Source of the DNA: Agaribacillus aureus
GTDB lineage: Bacteria; Bacteroidota; Bacteroidia; Cytophagales; Cyclobacteriaceae
Assembly: GCA_030442055.1 (NCBI GenBank)
Contig: JAUJEB010000009.1
Location: 186,001-250,000 of the forward strand
DNA: 64,000 bases
Direction: 5' to 3'
Below the pieces are notes generated by a model. It searched no databases. It saw nothing but the letters and a program-made list of their open reading frames with translations, and had not been told where the DNA came from. The stretch's first letter is position 1; every line of letters begins with the position of its first letter. The translations under genes and the position numbers were made by a program. Of the stretch, positions 1-10,004 are shown piece after piece.

Positions 1-1287
1 AAAGCAGTGAATCTGAGCAAACCACTTAATAACAAACATCCTAATTTTGTTAGCGCGATTACACCAGATGGTAAATCGGTCATGTTGGTCCTGGGTAACA
101 AGTACAACGAAAATGGCAAAATGGCAGCGGGTGTTTCCATTAGTACCAGAATTGAAGATGGTTGGACCGAACCCAAAAATTTTGAAATAGAAAACGATTA
201 TAACTACTCGCCAAAGGCCAATTATTTTATCGCCAACAACCGAAAAGTGCTTATACTTTCTGTAGAAAGAGACGACTCATATGGTGACCGGGACCTTTAC
301 GTTAGTTTTTTTAGAGAAGACAGTACCTGGTCTGAACCTGTAAATATGGGGCCGTCTATCAATACCGCAGCAGAAGAGTCAAGCCCTTATCTGGCTGCCG
401 ATGACAAGACCTTGTATTTTTCATCCAAAGGATTTAGTGGTTACGGGAAAGATGATTTATTTATTAGTAGAAGAATAGATGACTCCTGGACAAACTGGAC
501 AGTACCTCAAAACCTGGGACCGGACATCAATTCACCAGAAGATGATCAGTTTTTTATGATTACTCCCTCCGGGGAATATGCTTATTACTCCAGGGGAAAC
601 GTCGATACCGACCTGGACATCTATCGGCTGAAAATACCGGTGGTTTATAAGCCGGAGCCTGTTATCCTGGTTAAAGGAAAAGTAATTAATGCAAAGACCA
701 ATGAGCCTGTGACAGCCAAAATTATTTATGAACAGCTGGATACGGGAATAGAAGTTGGTTACACAAATGCCGATCCTGTCACCGGGGAGTATCAGATTTT
801 ATTACCTGCCGGAGCCAACTATGGATTCCTTGCTTTAAAAGATGGTTTTGTGCCGTTGAGTGAAAACATTGATTTGCAGGAATTGAAGGAATATAAGGAG
901 ATTGAAAGAGATTTGTACCTGGTGCCGTTGGAGGTGGGTGTGCCGTTCAGGCTGAATAATATCTTTTTTGATTTCGACAAATCGGTTTTAAAGAAAGAGT
1001 CTTTCCCGGAATTGGATAGAATGCTGCAGCTGATGAATGAAAACCCGGACATGACCTTTGAGGTTGCCGGACATACGGATTGGATCGGTAGCGATGAATA
1101 TAATTTTGGGTTGTCTCAGCGACGCGCCGATGCGGTTTTAAACTATTTTCTGAAAAATGGTATTAACGCTTCAAGATTATCAGCTGTGGGCTATGGAGAA
1201 TCGCGCCCTATTGCTACCAATGCAACGGACGAAGGACGCGCCAAAAACCGACGGGTGGAATTGATCATTTTGGAGAAAAACCCTTAG
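1..1287 (+). CDS. OmpA-family protein with PD40 propeller repeats (5' truncated)
   Basis: The reading frame is open from the first base and the first readable residues fall inside a propeller repeat, so the N-terminus lies outside the window. The visible part starts with PD40/WD40-like beta-propeller repeats (for example ITPDGKSVMLV, SSPYLAADDKTLYFSSKGF), continues with a carboxypeptidase-regulatory-like beta-sandwich (VKGKVINAKTNEPVTAKI) and ends with an OmpA C-terminal peptidoglycan-binding domain (AGHTDWIGSDEYN, LSQRRADAV, GYGESRP). Proteins of this layout are outer-membrane-associated, bind peptidoglycan, and in Bacteroidota are often linked to type IX secretion (PorE-like) or to envelope stability. 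The exact role here is not visible. Confidence 0.85.
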   Translation, partial: KAVNLSKPLNNKHPNFVSAITPDGKSVMLVLGNKYNENGKMAAGVSISTRIEDGWTEPKNFEIENDYNYSPKANYFIANNRKVLILSVERDDSYGDRDLYVSFFREDSTWSEPVNMGPSINTAAEESSPYLAADDKTLYFSSKGFSGYGKDDLFISRRIDDSWTNWTVPQNLGPDINSPEDDQFFMITPSGEYAYYSRGNVDTDLDIYRLKIPVVYKPEPVILVKGKVINAKTNEPVTAKIIYEQLDTGIEVGYTNADPVTGEYQILLPAGANYGFLALKDGFVPLSENIDLQELKEYKEIERDLYLVPLEVGVPFRLNNIFFDFDKSVLKKESFPELDRMLQLMNENPDMTFEVAGHTDWIGSDEYNFGLSQRRADAVLNYFLKNGINASRLSAVGYGESRPIATNATDEGRAKNRRVELIILEKNP

Positions 1288-1293
1288 TAAATA

Positions 1294-1344
1294 CTGACAA
1301 TTCTCAATAAAATGCGTATTTGAGCGCATGCCTCAATTTGTCAG
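1294..1344. repeat. Imperfect inverted repeat / hairpin after the OmpA gene
   Basis: CTGACAATT at 1294-1302 pairs with AATTTGTCAG at 1335-1344 (one bulged T). Inside it ATGCG (1312-1316) pairs with CGCAT (1325-1329). No T-tract follows, so it is not a classic intrinsic terminator. It could be an RNA stem at the mRNA 3' end or a protein-binding site. Confidence 0.4.
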
Positions 1345-1436
1345 GTAAGAAAGCTTGCCAATTATCGATTGGATGCACCAAACTTATCGTGGGGTTGCCA
1401 GGTTATGCTACTGGAAACTTGTAAAGTTATTTGCCA

Positions 1437-2348
1437 ATGGTTAAAAAGATATTAATAACAGGAGGCACCGGCCTGATTGGAAGAAAGCTAACCCAGTTGC
1501 TACTGGAGAGTGGTTATCAGGTAGCGCATGTCAGCCGATCTAAAAATACCAGTACAAATCCACCGACATTTGCCTGGGATCTCAACGAAAATTATCTTGA
1601 TCCCGAAGCATTAAATGGCGTGGAGGCAATCATTAACCTCGCCGGCGCTAGCGTGGCAGATAAAAAATGGTCAGAATCCTATAAGAAGGTAATTTTAGAA
1701 AGTAGGGTAAAGTCCACCAATCTTCTTTTCGAAAGACTTCAAAAAGCTGATCACCAGGTGAAAGTATTTCTTTCCGCCTCGGCAGTTGGCATTTATCCGG
1801 ATGACCGGGGAAATCAAGTGTTTTATGAAGATGGCCCCCACGCCACCAATTTTTTGGCGGAGGTGACCGGGGCATGGGAACAGGAAGTTGATAAAATAGC
1901 TACTTTGGGCATCCGTACTGTAAAATTTAGAATAGGGGTGGTGCTGAGTAAGTCCGGAGGAGCGTTGTCAAAAATGCTCCTACCTATAAAGCTGGGATTG
2001 GGCGCGCCCCTGGGAAGCGGGCAACAGTATATGAGTTGGATTCACGAGTTGGATTTGTGTCGAATGTTTGTCTTTGCGTTGGAAAATGAAAACCTGAAAG
2101 GCGTTTATAATGCTGTAAGCCCTGAAGCCAAAACCAATGACGAATTTAGCAAGGCAATTGCCAAATCCTTAAATAAACCATATTTTTTGCCTAATATTCC
2201 TGGCTTTTTAATTAAATTGATGATGGGTGAAATGGCTGGCATGGTATTGGGCGGAAATAATGTTTCCTGCAAAAAAATCCAGAATGCCGGATTCCAGTTC
2301 AAATTTGGGAAATTGAACGCTGCGTTAGGGGAATTGTTAGTCGGGTAG
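1437..2348 (+). CDS. TIGR01777-type NAD-dependent epimerase (YfcH-like SDR)
   Basis: An extended short-chain dehydrogenase/reductase. The N-terminal Rossmann signature TGGTGLIGRKL directly follows the start, and the family hallmarks LNGVEAIINLAGASVADKKW, SASAVGIYP and GAWEQEV are present. The C-terminal DUF1731-type segment (NAVSPEAKTNDEFSKAIA) identifies the YfcH/TIGR01777 family, whose substrate is unknown although an NADP-binding fold is established. Length of about 303 residues is normal. ATG at 1437 is preferred to the in-frame TTG at 1431 because it puts the Rossmann motif at the usual distance from the N-terminus. It appears monocistronic. Confidence 0.88.
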   Translation: MVKKILITGGTGLIGRKLTQLLLESGYQVAHVSRSKNTSTNPPTFAWDLNENYLDPEALNGVEAIINLAGASVADKKWSESYKKVILESRVKSTNLLFERLQKADHQVKVFLSASAVGIYPDDRGNQVFYEDGPHATNFLAEVTGAWEQEVDKIATLGIRTVKFRIGVVLSKSGGALSKMLLPIKLGLGAPLGSGQQYMSWIHELDLCRMFVFALENENLKGVYNAVSPEAKTNDEFSKAIAKSLNKPYFLPNIPGFLIKLMMGEMAGMVLGGNNVSCKKIQNAGFQFKFGKLNAALGELLVG

Positions 2349-2513
2349 ACATAAAACACAGGGTGAAATAAATCGTTTTATCTAATATTGACGGACGTAA
2401 AAGTTGTTATTACCAGTGTAATATTTCAGCATCATTGGGCTTTCAATTTTCACGAAATAATCCCAATTTTATATATTCCTAAAATTGGGATGTTGGCACT
2501 AAAATGAATTAAG

Positions 2514-3269
2514 ATGGATAATAGGAAAAATAAGCTAGCCGAGAACCAAAGTTATTTTCATAAAGTTGAAGAAGAGTATAAAATTAGACAAGCATTTAAG
2601 GATCGGGATTGGAATGAAATAAAAAGCTCCAATTCCTGGGTGATTTTTAAAGTAATGTCCGAATTTGTTGAAGGATTCGAGAAATTAGCGAAAATTGGTC
2701 CCTGTGTTTCTATATTCGGTTCTGCAAGGACTAAAGAGACGCATCCTTACTATAAAATGGCGGAAGAAATCGCCGGAAAACTAGTTCGGCACGGTTATGG
2801 TGTGATAACCGGTGGAGGGCCGGGAATTATGGAGGCAGGAAATAAAGGGGCCAGAAATGAAAACGGTAAATCAGTGGGTCTGAATATTATTTTACCATTT
2901 GAACAAAATCATAATATTTACATAGACCCCGATAAGTTGATCACTTTTGACTATTTCTTTGTTAGAAAAGTCATGTTTGTCAAATATGCCCAGGGCTTTG
3001 TCGTGATGCCTGGGGGATTTGGTACACTGGACGAATTATTTGAAGCGATAACACTTATTCAAACAAAGAAGATTGGTCGCTTTCCTATCGTATTGGTAGG
3101 AAAAAAGTATTGGGCGGGATTATTTGATTGGATCCGGAATGTGATGCTGACTGAAAAGAATATCAGCGCACACGATCTCGATTTAATCAACCTGGTAGAT
3201 GATGCGACTGAAGCGGTTAAAGTGATTGATGATTTTTATTCGAAATATTTATTATCACCAAACTTTTAA
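2514..3269 (+). CDS. LOG-family (TIGR00730) nucleotide phosphoribohydrolase
   Basis: A Rossmann-fold lysine-decarboxylase-like (LOG) protein. It carries the two hallmark motifs: GGGPGIMEAGNKGA near residue 100 and PGGFGTLDELFEA near residue 165, the second being the PGGxGTxxE substrate-binding signature. Characterised relatives cleave cytokinin riboside 5'-monophosphates or other nucleoside monophosphates to base and ribose 5-phosphate. In bacteria without cytokinin metabolism the role is probably nucleotide turnover. The N-terminal extension of about 60 residues is typical of the longer bacterial type. The lytic transglycosylase gene starts 2 bp downstream, so the two are probably co-transcribed. 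Confidence 0.87.
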   Translation: MDNRKNKLAENQSYFHKVEEEYKIRQAFKDRDWNEIKSSNSWVIFKVMSEFVEGFEKLAKIGPCVSIFGSARTKETHPYYKMAEEIAGKLVRHGYGVITGGGPGIMEAGNKGARNENGKSVGLNIILPFEQNHNIYIDPDKLITFDYFFVRKVMFVKYAQGFVVMPGGFGTLDELFEAITLIQTKKIGRFPIVLVGKKYWAGLFDWIRNVMLTEKNISAHDLDLINLVDDATEAVKVIDDFYSKYLLSPNF

Positions 3270-3271
3270 AC

Positions 3272-4330
3272 GTGAAAGAGAGACAAAATTTATTGCTGGG
3301 ATCGGTTATTATTGTATTGATAAGTTATATATTCTATGACAGTTACTTTCGGGAACAGGTAAATGCTCCCCAAAAGGTGATAACTTCTGAGAAGAAACCA
3401 ACACATTTAGAAGTATATACTTTTGATATTCCTGAGGATTTGAATTTTGCCGGAGAACCCGTGCCTACGGAAAATCCGGATATCAGGGAGAGATTTGACC
3501 GCGAGGTTCATGTGAATACCTACTGGCATTCCAGCACGGTCTTCATGATTAAAAGGGCCAATCGTTGGTTTCCGATTATAGAACCCATCCTTCAAAAAAA
3601 CGGAATACCGGAAGATTTTAAATATTTGGCTGTCATAGAAAGCTCGCTTACCAACGTCGTTTCACCCAAAAAAGCGGTAGGATTCTGGCAATTGCTGGGA
3701 GGCACCGCCAAGGAATGGGGACTCGAGGTTAATAACGAAGTTGATGAAAGATATCACCCGGCCAAATCAGCGGAAGTAGCCTGCAAATACATTAAAAAAG
3801 CCTATAAAAGATTGGGAAACTGGACCAGTGCTGCTGCTTCCTATAATATGGGAGTCTATGGGCTTAGCAAAAGGTTAAAAGAACAAAAAGTGGATTCTTA
3901 CTATGATCTGTTGTTAAATCACGAAACCTCCCGCTATGTTTTTCGTGCATTGGCACTAAAGGAGATTATGGAGAATCCGGAACATTACGGATACAAAATT
4001 CCCGAAGAGCATTTGTATCATGATATTCCCCTGAAGGAAATTGTCGTTACCCGAACCATTCCTAATCTGGTTGATTTTTCCAATAGCCTGGGGATCAATT
4101 ATAAAACTTTGAAATTATATAACCCCTGGTTGAGGAAAAATAGACTGACAGTAAGAAATAAAAGAAGCGGTTATGTAATTTCTGTTCCTGAAAGTGTTTC
4201 CGAGGAGCTAATTGCCCGGTTCCAAAATAAAAAGACCGGACGGGTAAGCGCCGTGGCAAGATCCGATGAAGAGGAGTCACTATCCGAGTCTCCGAAAGAT
4301 TTGCAGAGTCTTAACACAAGGCCCGAATAA
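3272..4330 (+). CDS. Membrane-anchored lytic transglycosylase (SLT, MltD-like)
   Basis: Starts at a GTG 2 bp after the LOG gene. An N-terminal hydrophobic segment (residues about 7-22) is a signal anchor. The SLT domain lies at about residues 100-230: AVIESSLTNVVSPKKAVGFW contains the catalytic Glu, and AASYNMGVYGL is the later family motif. The C-terminus (YKTLKLYNPWLRKN) resembles one divergent LysM-like module. The enzyme should cleave the MurNAc-GlcNAc bond of peptidoglycan from the periplasmic side, leaving 1,6-anhydro ends. The last 40 residues are low-complexity and polar. Confidence 0.88.
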   Translation: MKERQNLLLGSVIIVLISYIFYDSYFREQVNAPQKVITSEKKPTHLEVYTFDIPEDLNFAGEPVPTENPDIRERFDREVHVNTYWHSSTVFMIKRANRWFPIIEPILQKNGIPEDFKYLAVIESSLTNVVSPKKAVGFWQLLGGTAKEWGLEVNNEVDERYHPAKSAEVACKYIKKAYKRLGNWTSAAASYNMGVYGLSKRLKEQKVDSYYDLLLNHETSRYVFRALALKEIMENPEHYGYKIPEEHLYHDIPLKEIVVTRTIPNLVDFSNSLGINYKTLKLYNPWLRKNRLTVRNKRSGYVISVPESVSEELIARFQNKKTGRVSAVARSDEEESLSESPKDLQSLNTRPE

Positions 4331-4416
4331 TCCTTTTTTGAATATTGACAGGTCTTTAATATTTAATTCATTTCCTTGTTATATTTACAGCCGTGATACC
4401 TGAAAGGCTACGTTAA

Positions 4417-7308
4417 ATGACTTCAAAATTAAAAGACCCTTCCTTGAATGTTTCCTCGCCACCAACGAATGGGTTTGATGCCTCCGGTTTTGAAAAAATA
4501 GAAATATTTGGTGCGCGGGAACATAACCTGAAAAACATCGATATTACGCTGCCCAGAAATAAACTGGTGGTTGTTACCGGCATCAGCGGCAGCGGCAAAT
4601 CTTCTTTGGCTTTCGACACTATTTATGCCGAAGGACAAAGGAGGTATATGGAAAGTTTCTCCGCTTACGCCAGATCCTTTTTAGGAGACCTGGAACGGCC
4701 CGATGTGGATAAGATTAACGGTCTTAGTCCGGTCATATCCATTGAACAGAAAACTACCTCCAGAAATCCACGCTCTACGGTAGGGACCGTAACGGAAATA
4801 TATGATTTTTTAAGACTGTTTTATGCCAGGGCTTCCGAGGCATTTTCTTACCTGACAGGAAAAAAAATGATCCGGCAGTCCGAAGATCAAATCATCGAGC
4901 ATCTGCTCAATAATTTTCAGGAGCAAAAACTTGTATTGCTGGCGCCCGTGGTAAAAGGGCGAAAAGGACATTACCGCGAATTATTTCAACAAATAAGAAA
5001 ATTAGGCTTTACAAAGGTCAGGGTGGATGGAGAGCTGCAGGACATTGTGCCTAAAATGCAGGTTGACCGTTATAAAATTCACGATATCGAAATTGTTATC
5101 GATCGAATCAAGGTGCAGGACAAGGATCGGTACCGTATTGGTCAGTCAGTAAAGGGGGCATTAAATCACGGCAAGGGAATTATGATGATATTGGATGAAA
5201 CAGGGCAAAATCATCATTTTTCCAAAAACCTGATGGATCCCGAAACCGGACTGGCCTATGATGAGCCGGCGCCAAATACCTTTTCATTTAACTCGCCCTA
5301 TGGCGCTTGCCCGACCTGTCGGGGATTAGGCAAAATTGAAGAGATCACCAAGGAGTCAATTATACCTAATCCCGAGCTGAGCATCAGCAGAGGAGGTATT
5401 GCCCCTTTGGGAGAATACCGGGATATATGGGTGTTTAAGAAAATAGAATCCCTGCTTAAGAAGAAGAAACTGAATTTATCCACACCGCTGAAAGATATTC
5501 CCGATGATGTACTAGATACGCTGTTGTATGGATCGGATGTAAGTGTTGCGGTGAAATCAGTTAAATACCCGGGAACTGAATGGAATACCAAATTTGAGGG
5601 TATCATAAATTTTTTGGAAAAACAAAAAGAAGGCGGCTCTGAAAATATCCGAAAATGGATCAGCGATTTTACAGATGTAAAAGTTTGTCCGGATTGCGAG
5701 GGTGCCAGGCTTAAGAAGGAGTCGCTGCACTTTAAAATAGACGGGAAAAACATATTCGAGCTGGCGTGTATGAATATCAACCAGCTCAATGATTGGTTTA
5801 CTGACCTGGAATCCAGATTAAGCGAACGCCAGAATAAAATTGCGACAGAGGTTTTAAAGGAAATCAGAAAGAGGATTGGATTTCTACTGAATATTGGGCT
5901 TGATTACCTGGATTTGAACAGGCCTTTAAAGACTTTGTCCGGGGGAGAATCACAAAGAATCAGGCTGGCGACACAAATAGGCACACAATTGGTCGGCGTT
6001 TTGTATATATTGGATGAACCCAGTATTGGGCTGCATCAGAGGGATAATATTAAGCTGATTAATGCCCTCAAGGCGCTTCGCGATCTTGGGAATTCGGTTA
6101 TCGTGGTGGAACACGATAAAGATATGATGTTGTATTCCGACCATATCGTTGATATAGGACCGGGTGCCGGCTTGCATGGTGGACAAATAGTGGCGGAAGG
6201 AAGCCCCGATCAATTCATAAAAAACGATAGCATTACCGCTGCATTTTTAAATAGTAAAATGCAAATCCCGGTACCTTCATCGAGAAGAGAAGGGAATGGC
6301 AAGGCTATTAGATTAACAGGAGCAAAAGGCAACAACCTCAAGAATCTCGATGTGACCTTTCCACTTGGCAAATTGATCTGCGTAACCGGCGTATCGGGAA
6401 GTGGTAAATCTACTTTAATTCACGATACCCTCTTCCCCATATTAAGCCAGAAGATCTATCGGGGTAAAAGGAGTCCACTTGCTTTTAAATCCATCGAAGG
6501 CATAGAAAACATTGATAAAGTGATTGAGGTAGATCAATCGGCAATTGGCAGAACTCCCAGATCAAACCCCGCCACCTATACCGGTGTTTTTACAGATATC
6601 AGGGCACTTTATAAAGAACTGCCGGAGGCCAAGATAAGGGGCTATAAGGCCGGCAGGTTTTCCTTTAATGTCAAGGGTGGTCGTTGTGAAACCTGCGAAG
6701 GTGCAGGTATGAAGCTTATCGAAATGGACTTTCTGCCCAATGTACACGTACCTTGCGAAACCTGTAGGGGAAAGCGATATAACCGCGAAACCCTGGAAAT
6801 AAGATACAAGGGGAAGTCAATCGCCGATGTGCTGGAAATGACCGTTGAGCAGGCCGTAGGGTTTTTTGAACACATGCCTAAAATCCTTAGAAAAATCCAG
6901 ACACTTAACGATGTTGGATTAGGTTATATCACGTTGGGCCAGCATGCAACTACTTTATCGGGAGGGGAGGCACAAAGGGTGAAATTGGCGACTGAGCTTT
7001 CAAAAAAAGACACAGGTAAAACCATGTACATCCTCGATGAACCTACTACAGGGTTGCATTTTCAGGACATTCAGCACCTGCTTAATGTGGTCAATAAGTT
7101 GGTAGACAAAGGCAATACGGTTTTGATTATTGAACATAACCTGGATATTATCAAGGTGGCTGACCACATTATTGATCTTGGCCCTGAGGGTGGAGACAGG
7201 GGTGGAAAACTTGTGATAGAAGGTTCACCGGAGCAGGTAATTAAAAGTAAAAGCAGCCACACGGCAAAATATTTAAAGATGGAAATGGCCTCGGGTCAGC
7301 AAAAATAG
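4417..7308 (+). CDS. uvrA: Excinuclease ABC subunit A
   Basis: DNA-damage recognition ATPase of nucleotide excision repair; works with UvrB in the cytoplasm. It has two ABC ATPase halves: Walker [10 protein letters not shown] at residues 55-63 and GVSGSGKST at about 658, with signatures [12 protein letters not shown] (about 507) and [12 protein letters not shown] (about 847). Zinc-binding cysteine pairs are visible as CPTC (about 298) and CPDC (about 424) in the first half, and CETCEGAG plus [10 protein letters not shown] (about 756-784) in the second. The length of 963 residues is normal. It is a stand-alone gene with no LexA-type operator that I could recognise upstream. Confidence 0.98.
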   Translation: MTSKLKDPSLNVSSPPTNGFDASGFEKIEIFGAREHNLKNIDITLPRNKLVVVTGISGSGKSSLAFDTIYAEGQRRYMESFSAYARSFLGDLERPDVDKINGLSPVISIEQKTTSRNPRSTVGTVTEIYDFLRLFYARASEAFSYLTGKKMIRQSEDQIIEHLLNNFQEQKLVLLAPVVKGRKGHYRELFQQIRKLGFTKVRVDGELQDIVPKMQVDRYKIHDIEIVIDRIKVQDKDRYRIGQSVKGALNHGKGIMMILDETGQNHHFSKNLMDPETGLAYDEPAPNTFSFNSPYGACPTCRGLGKIEEITKESIIPNPELSISRGGIAPLGEYRDIWVFKKIESLLKKKKLNLSTPLKDIPDDVLDTLLYGSDVSVAVKSVKYPGTEWNTKFEGIINFLEKQKEGGSENIRKWISDFTDVKVCPDCEGARLKKESLHFKIDGKNIFELACMNINQLNDWFTDLESRLSERQNKIATEVLKEIRKRIGFLLNIGLDYLDLNRPLKTLSGGESQRIRLATQIGTQLVGVLYILDEPSIGLHQRDNIKLINALKALRDLGNSVIVVEHDKDMMLYSDHIVDIGPGAGLHGGQIVAEGSPDQFIKNDSITAAFLNSKMQIPVPSSRREGNGKAIRLTGAKGNNLKNLDVTFPLGKLICVTGVSGSGKSTLIHDTLFPILSQKIYRGKRSPLAFKSIEGIENIDKVIEVDQSAIGRTPRSNPATYTGVFTDIRALYKELPEAKIRGYKAGRFSFNVKGGRCETCEGAGMKLIEMDFLPNVHVPCETCRGKRYNRETLEIRYKGKSIADVLEMTVEQAVGFFEHMPKILRKIQTLNDVGLGYITLGQHATTLSGGEAQRVKLATELSKKDTGKTMYILDEPTTGLHFQDIQHLLNVVNKLVDKGNTVLIIEHNLDIIKVADHIIDLGPEGGDRGGKLVIEGSPEQVIKSKSSHTAKYLKMEMASGQQK

Positions 7309-7430
7309 AGCTGCGGCCAAATGGCCTATTAACGACATTAAATACTGTAAAAACTAAGCGTCAATTATTATAACCCTCGGGTATCTAATTTCGTTTTTAC
7401 CAAGGGTTCTGATTTAGTTTTATCATTAAA

Positions 7431-8762
7431 ATGCTAGGTAATTTGAACTATTCAATACACATTCCTTCCTCCACAAAAAAAAGAGTGGTTATCATTGGTG
7501 GTGGTTTTGGAGGTATCCGGTTGGCTAAGGGGTTAAAAAATAAAGGATTTCAGGTGGTGATGCTCGACAGGCACAATTACCATACATTTCAACCACTTCT
7601 TTATCAGGTAGCTACCGCCGGTCTCGAGCCGGATTCAATTGCAGGTCCCCTGCGAAAGCTATTAAAACACTATAAAGATTTTTATTTCCGGATGGCGCTG
7701 GTTAATCGGATTGTGCCTGAAGAAAATATGATTGATACGACCATCGGTCAGCTAAAATATGATTATCTGGTAATAGCCGCAGGCTCTAAAACGAATTATT
7801 TCGGCCAGGAAAAAAACTTTGAAAAGGCTTTCCCTTTAAAGCAAATCCCTCAGGCATTGGATCTTAGAAGCCAAATCCTGCAGAACTTTGAGAAGGCGAT
7901 CATGACGCATGACAAGGAAGAGCGGCAGAGTCTGATGAATTTTGTGATAGTAGGTGGGGGTCCTACAGGGGTAGAGGTTGCCGGTGCGCTAGGAGAGTTG
8001 AAAATGCATGTCTTGCCCAATGATTACAAGGAGCTGGATTTCGAAAAGATGAGTATCTATCTGATCGAAGCCATGCCAAGACTCTTAAATGGGATGTCTG
8101 ACAGTGCCGGCGAAAAATCATATGATTTCCTGAAACGATTCAATGTTACCACCAAACTTGGTACAATGGTAAAAGCCTTTGATGGAAAATCGGTACAACT
8201 GGATGATGGAATGGTGATCCCCAGCCAAACATTAATCTGGGCCGCTGGTGTCACCGGTAATCTGATAGACGGCCTGCCCGATAAGGTAATAGCCAATGGC
8301 AGGATCATGGTTGATGAGTTTAGCAAGGTTAATGGCTATGACAATGTATTTGCCATTGGAGACATCGCTATGCAGCAAACCGAAAGCTACCCCAAAGGCC
8401 ACCCCATGCTGGCGCAGGTGGCTATGCAGCAGGGAAGTCTGCTGGCCAAGAACCTGTTAAGAATCAACAAGGATAAAGCATTGATACCATTTAACTATTC
8501 TGATAAAGGATCAATGGCTACTATCGGTAGAAATAAGGCCGTGGTTGATCTGAAAAGTGTAAAATTCAGCGGATTGTTCGCCTGGTTTGTCTGGATGTTT
8601 ATCCATCTGATATCCATTATCGGATTCAGGAATAAATTGGTGGTATTCAGCAACTGGTTGTGGAATTATTTTACCTATGATAGAGGTACCAGGTTAATCA
8701 TCAGGCCCTTTGTACGAAAACCTAAAAAGAAAAAACAGGAAGAAAAAGTACCTGTTGCCTAA
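7431..8762 (+). CDS. ndh: Type II NADH:quinone oxidoreductase
   Basis: A two-dinucleotide-binding flavoprotein that oxidises NADH and reduces quinone at the membrane without proton pumping. The FAD-binding motif VVIIGGGFGGIRLAKGL lies near residue 20, the quinone-site-like stretch NYHTFQPLLYQVATAGLEPD follows, and the NADH-binding glycine motif FVIVGGGPTGVEVAGAL is near residue 180. FAIGDIA is the second FAD motif. The C-terminus has a hydrophobic stretch (residues about 380-400) and a lysine-rich tail consistent with peripheral membrane attachment. Length of 443 residues is typical of Bacteroidota. Confidence 0.93.
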   Translation: MLGNLNYSIHIPSSTKKRVVIIGGGFGGIRLAKGLKNKGFQVVMLDRHNYHTFQPLLYQVATAGLEPDSIAGPLRKLLKHYKDFYFRMALVNRIVPEENMIDTTIGQLKYDYLVIAAGSKTNYFGQEKNFEKAFPLKQIPQALDLRSQILQNFEKAIMTHDKEERQSLMNFVIVGGGPTGVEVAGALGELKMHVLPNDYKELDFEKMSIYLIEAMPRLLNGMSDSAGEKSYDFLKRFNVTTKLGTMVKAFDGKSVQLDDGMVIPSQTLIWAAGVTGNLIDGLPDKVIANGRIMVDEFSKVNGYDNVFAIGDIAMQQTESYPKGHPMLAQVAMQQGSLLAKNLLRINKDKALIPFNYSDKGSMATIGRNKAVVDLKSVKFSGLFAWFVWMFIHLISIIGFRNKLVVFSNWLWNYFTYDRGTRLIIRPFVRKPKKKKQEEKVPVA

Positions 8763-8814
8763 GACTTTTCAATTTTTCATTTTCAACAATTATCTCCCGG
8801 ATTTCTACTAATAC

Positions 8815-8843
8815 CAGGCAGTATATCCCTTGCCTGAACTTTT
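8815..8843 (+). terminator. Possible weak terminator after ndh
   Basis: CAGGCA (8815-8820) pairs with TGCCTG (8831-8836) across a 10-nt loop, followed after three bases by a short T run. The U-tract is short, so termination efficiency is doubtful. Confidence 0.35.
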
Positions 8844-8974
8844 AAACCCGGATCAAAAGCCACAGAAATGGGTGATATCCCCCTGTAAATGAATGCTACC
8901 ATTTATAAAATAATCTGTAAAACTTTTGTTTGCAATGGTTAAATTTAGATTATATATCGATTTCGCATAAACCT

Positions 8975-10003
8975 ATGAATAAAACCAGGTTATATTGGAT
9001 TTGTCAAATTGGAGGATGGTCCCTCTGGACATTTTTTAATCTGGGATTAAAAGCCATAACCGCCGGCTTTGACGGAATGGAGTTAATAGGCTCAACATTG
9101 GTTACGGTATTTTCCATCTATTCTACCCACATCTACCGGAACTTTGTTGTAAAGCGAAAATGGCTGCGGTTAAAGATGCCCAAATTGATTCCCAGGGTGT
9201 TGTTCATGATTGCTGTATTATCTCTGCTAAATGCATTTTTCGTTGTACTGGTTTATTATGTTATAGACCCGCTTTCAGTAGAAGAAATAGGTTTTTTTGC
9301 ACAGTGGCTTTTACAGTTTGCTTTTTTCTCAATTTTATTTCTTTTCTGGAATCTTGTCTATTTTCTATATCATTATTTCGACAACTACAGCACCACCTTA
9401 AAGTTTGAAGCCACGATTAATGAGATAAAATTAAATAAGCTTAAATCTCAGCTTAATCCTCATTTTATTTTTAATGCCTTAAATAGTATCAGAGCCCTTG
9501 TTGATGAAGATCCTAAAAAGTCAAAAATTGCGATCACACAACTGTCGAATATATTAAGGAATTCGCTGATGATGGATGAGCGACGGTTGATTAAGTTTAA
9601 TGAAGAGATGCAAATCGTTAAAGATTATCTGGATCTGGAAAGCATACGATTTGAGGAAAGACTGAGAACGGAATTTGACATACATCCCGCTTCTAACGAC
9701 TTTGAGGTGCCGCCGCTCATGATCCAGACCCTGGTAGAAAATGGTATTAAACACGGCATATCCAATCTGGTTGAAGGCGGATTAATTAAGGTTAATACCT
9801 TTGTGGAAAATGCGAAGCTTAATATTCAAATTCGAAATAGCGGACAATATTTGAATGGCGTAGTCATGAAACACGGTGGCTATGGTATAGAAAATACAAG
9901 ACAAAGACTAAAACTATTGTTTGGTGAAGAGACCTCATTTTCAATCCTGAATGAAAATGAAAACTTTGTGTTAACCGATGTGATAATACCAAAAATAACC
10001 TGA
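8975..10003 (+). CDS. LytS/YehU-type sensor histidine kinase
   Basis: An integral-membrane sensor kinase. Four hydrophobic segments occupy roughly the first 135 residues, followed by the His_kinase (PF06580) domain with the H-box LKSQLNPHFIFNALNSI (phospho-acceptor His at about residue 163). The ATPase part has the N-box LVENGIKHGI and the G-box GGYGIENTRQRLKLLFG. ATG at 8975 is preferred to the TTG at 8930 because it directly precedes the first membrane segment. The stop is followed after 1 bp by the start of the LytTR regulator, so both are translated from one transcript. No sensor domain outside the membrane region is visible, so the stimulus is unknown. Confidence 0.92.
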   Translation: MNKTRLYWICQIGGWSLWTFFNLGLKAITAGFDGMELIGSTLVTVFSIYSTHIYRNFVVKRKWLRLKMPKLIPRVLFMIAVLSLLNAFFVVLVYYVIDPLSVEEIGFFAQWLLQFAFFSILFLFWNLVYFLYHYFDNYSTTLKFEATINEIKLNKLKSQLNPHFIFNALNSIRALVDEDPKKSKIAITQLSNILRNSLMMDERRLIKFNEEMQIVKDYLDLESIRFEERLRTEFDIHPASNDFEVPPLMIQTLVENGIKHGISNLVEGGLIKVNTFVENAKLNIQIRNSGQYLNGVVMKHGGYGIENTRQRLKLLFGEETSFSILNENENFVLTDVIIPKIT

Positions 10004-10004
10004 T

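Noticed and set aside
4345-4390. sigma-70-like TTGACA and TATATT boxes upstream of uvrA
   Set aside because: The spacing is about 29 bp and the boxes do not fit the Bacteroidota consensus.
5298-5789. 163-codon open frame antisense to uvrA
   Set aside because: It lies fully inside uvrA on the opposite strand, has no recognisable motif and a Ser/Phe-rich composition typical of antisense frames.
7311-7326. GGCC/GGCC mini-stem after uvrA as a terminator
   Set aside because: Only four base pairs and no T-tract follow it.
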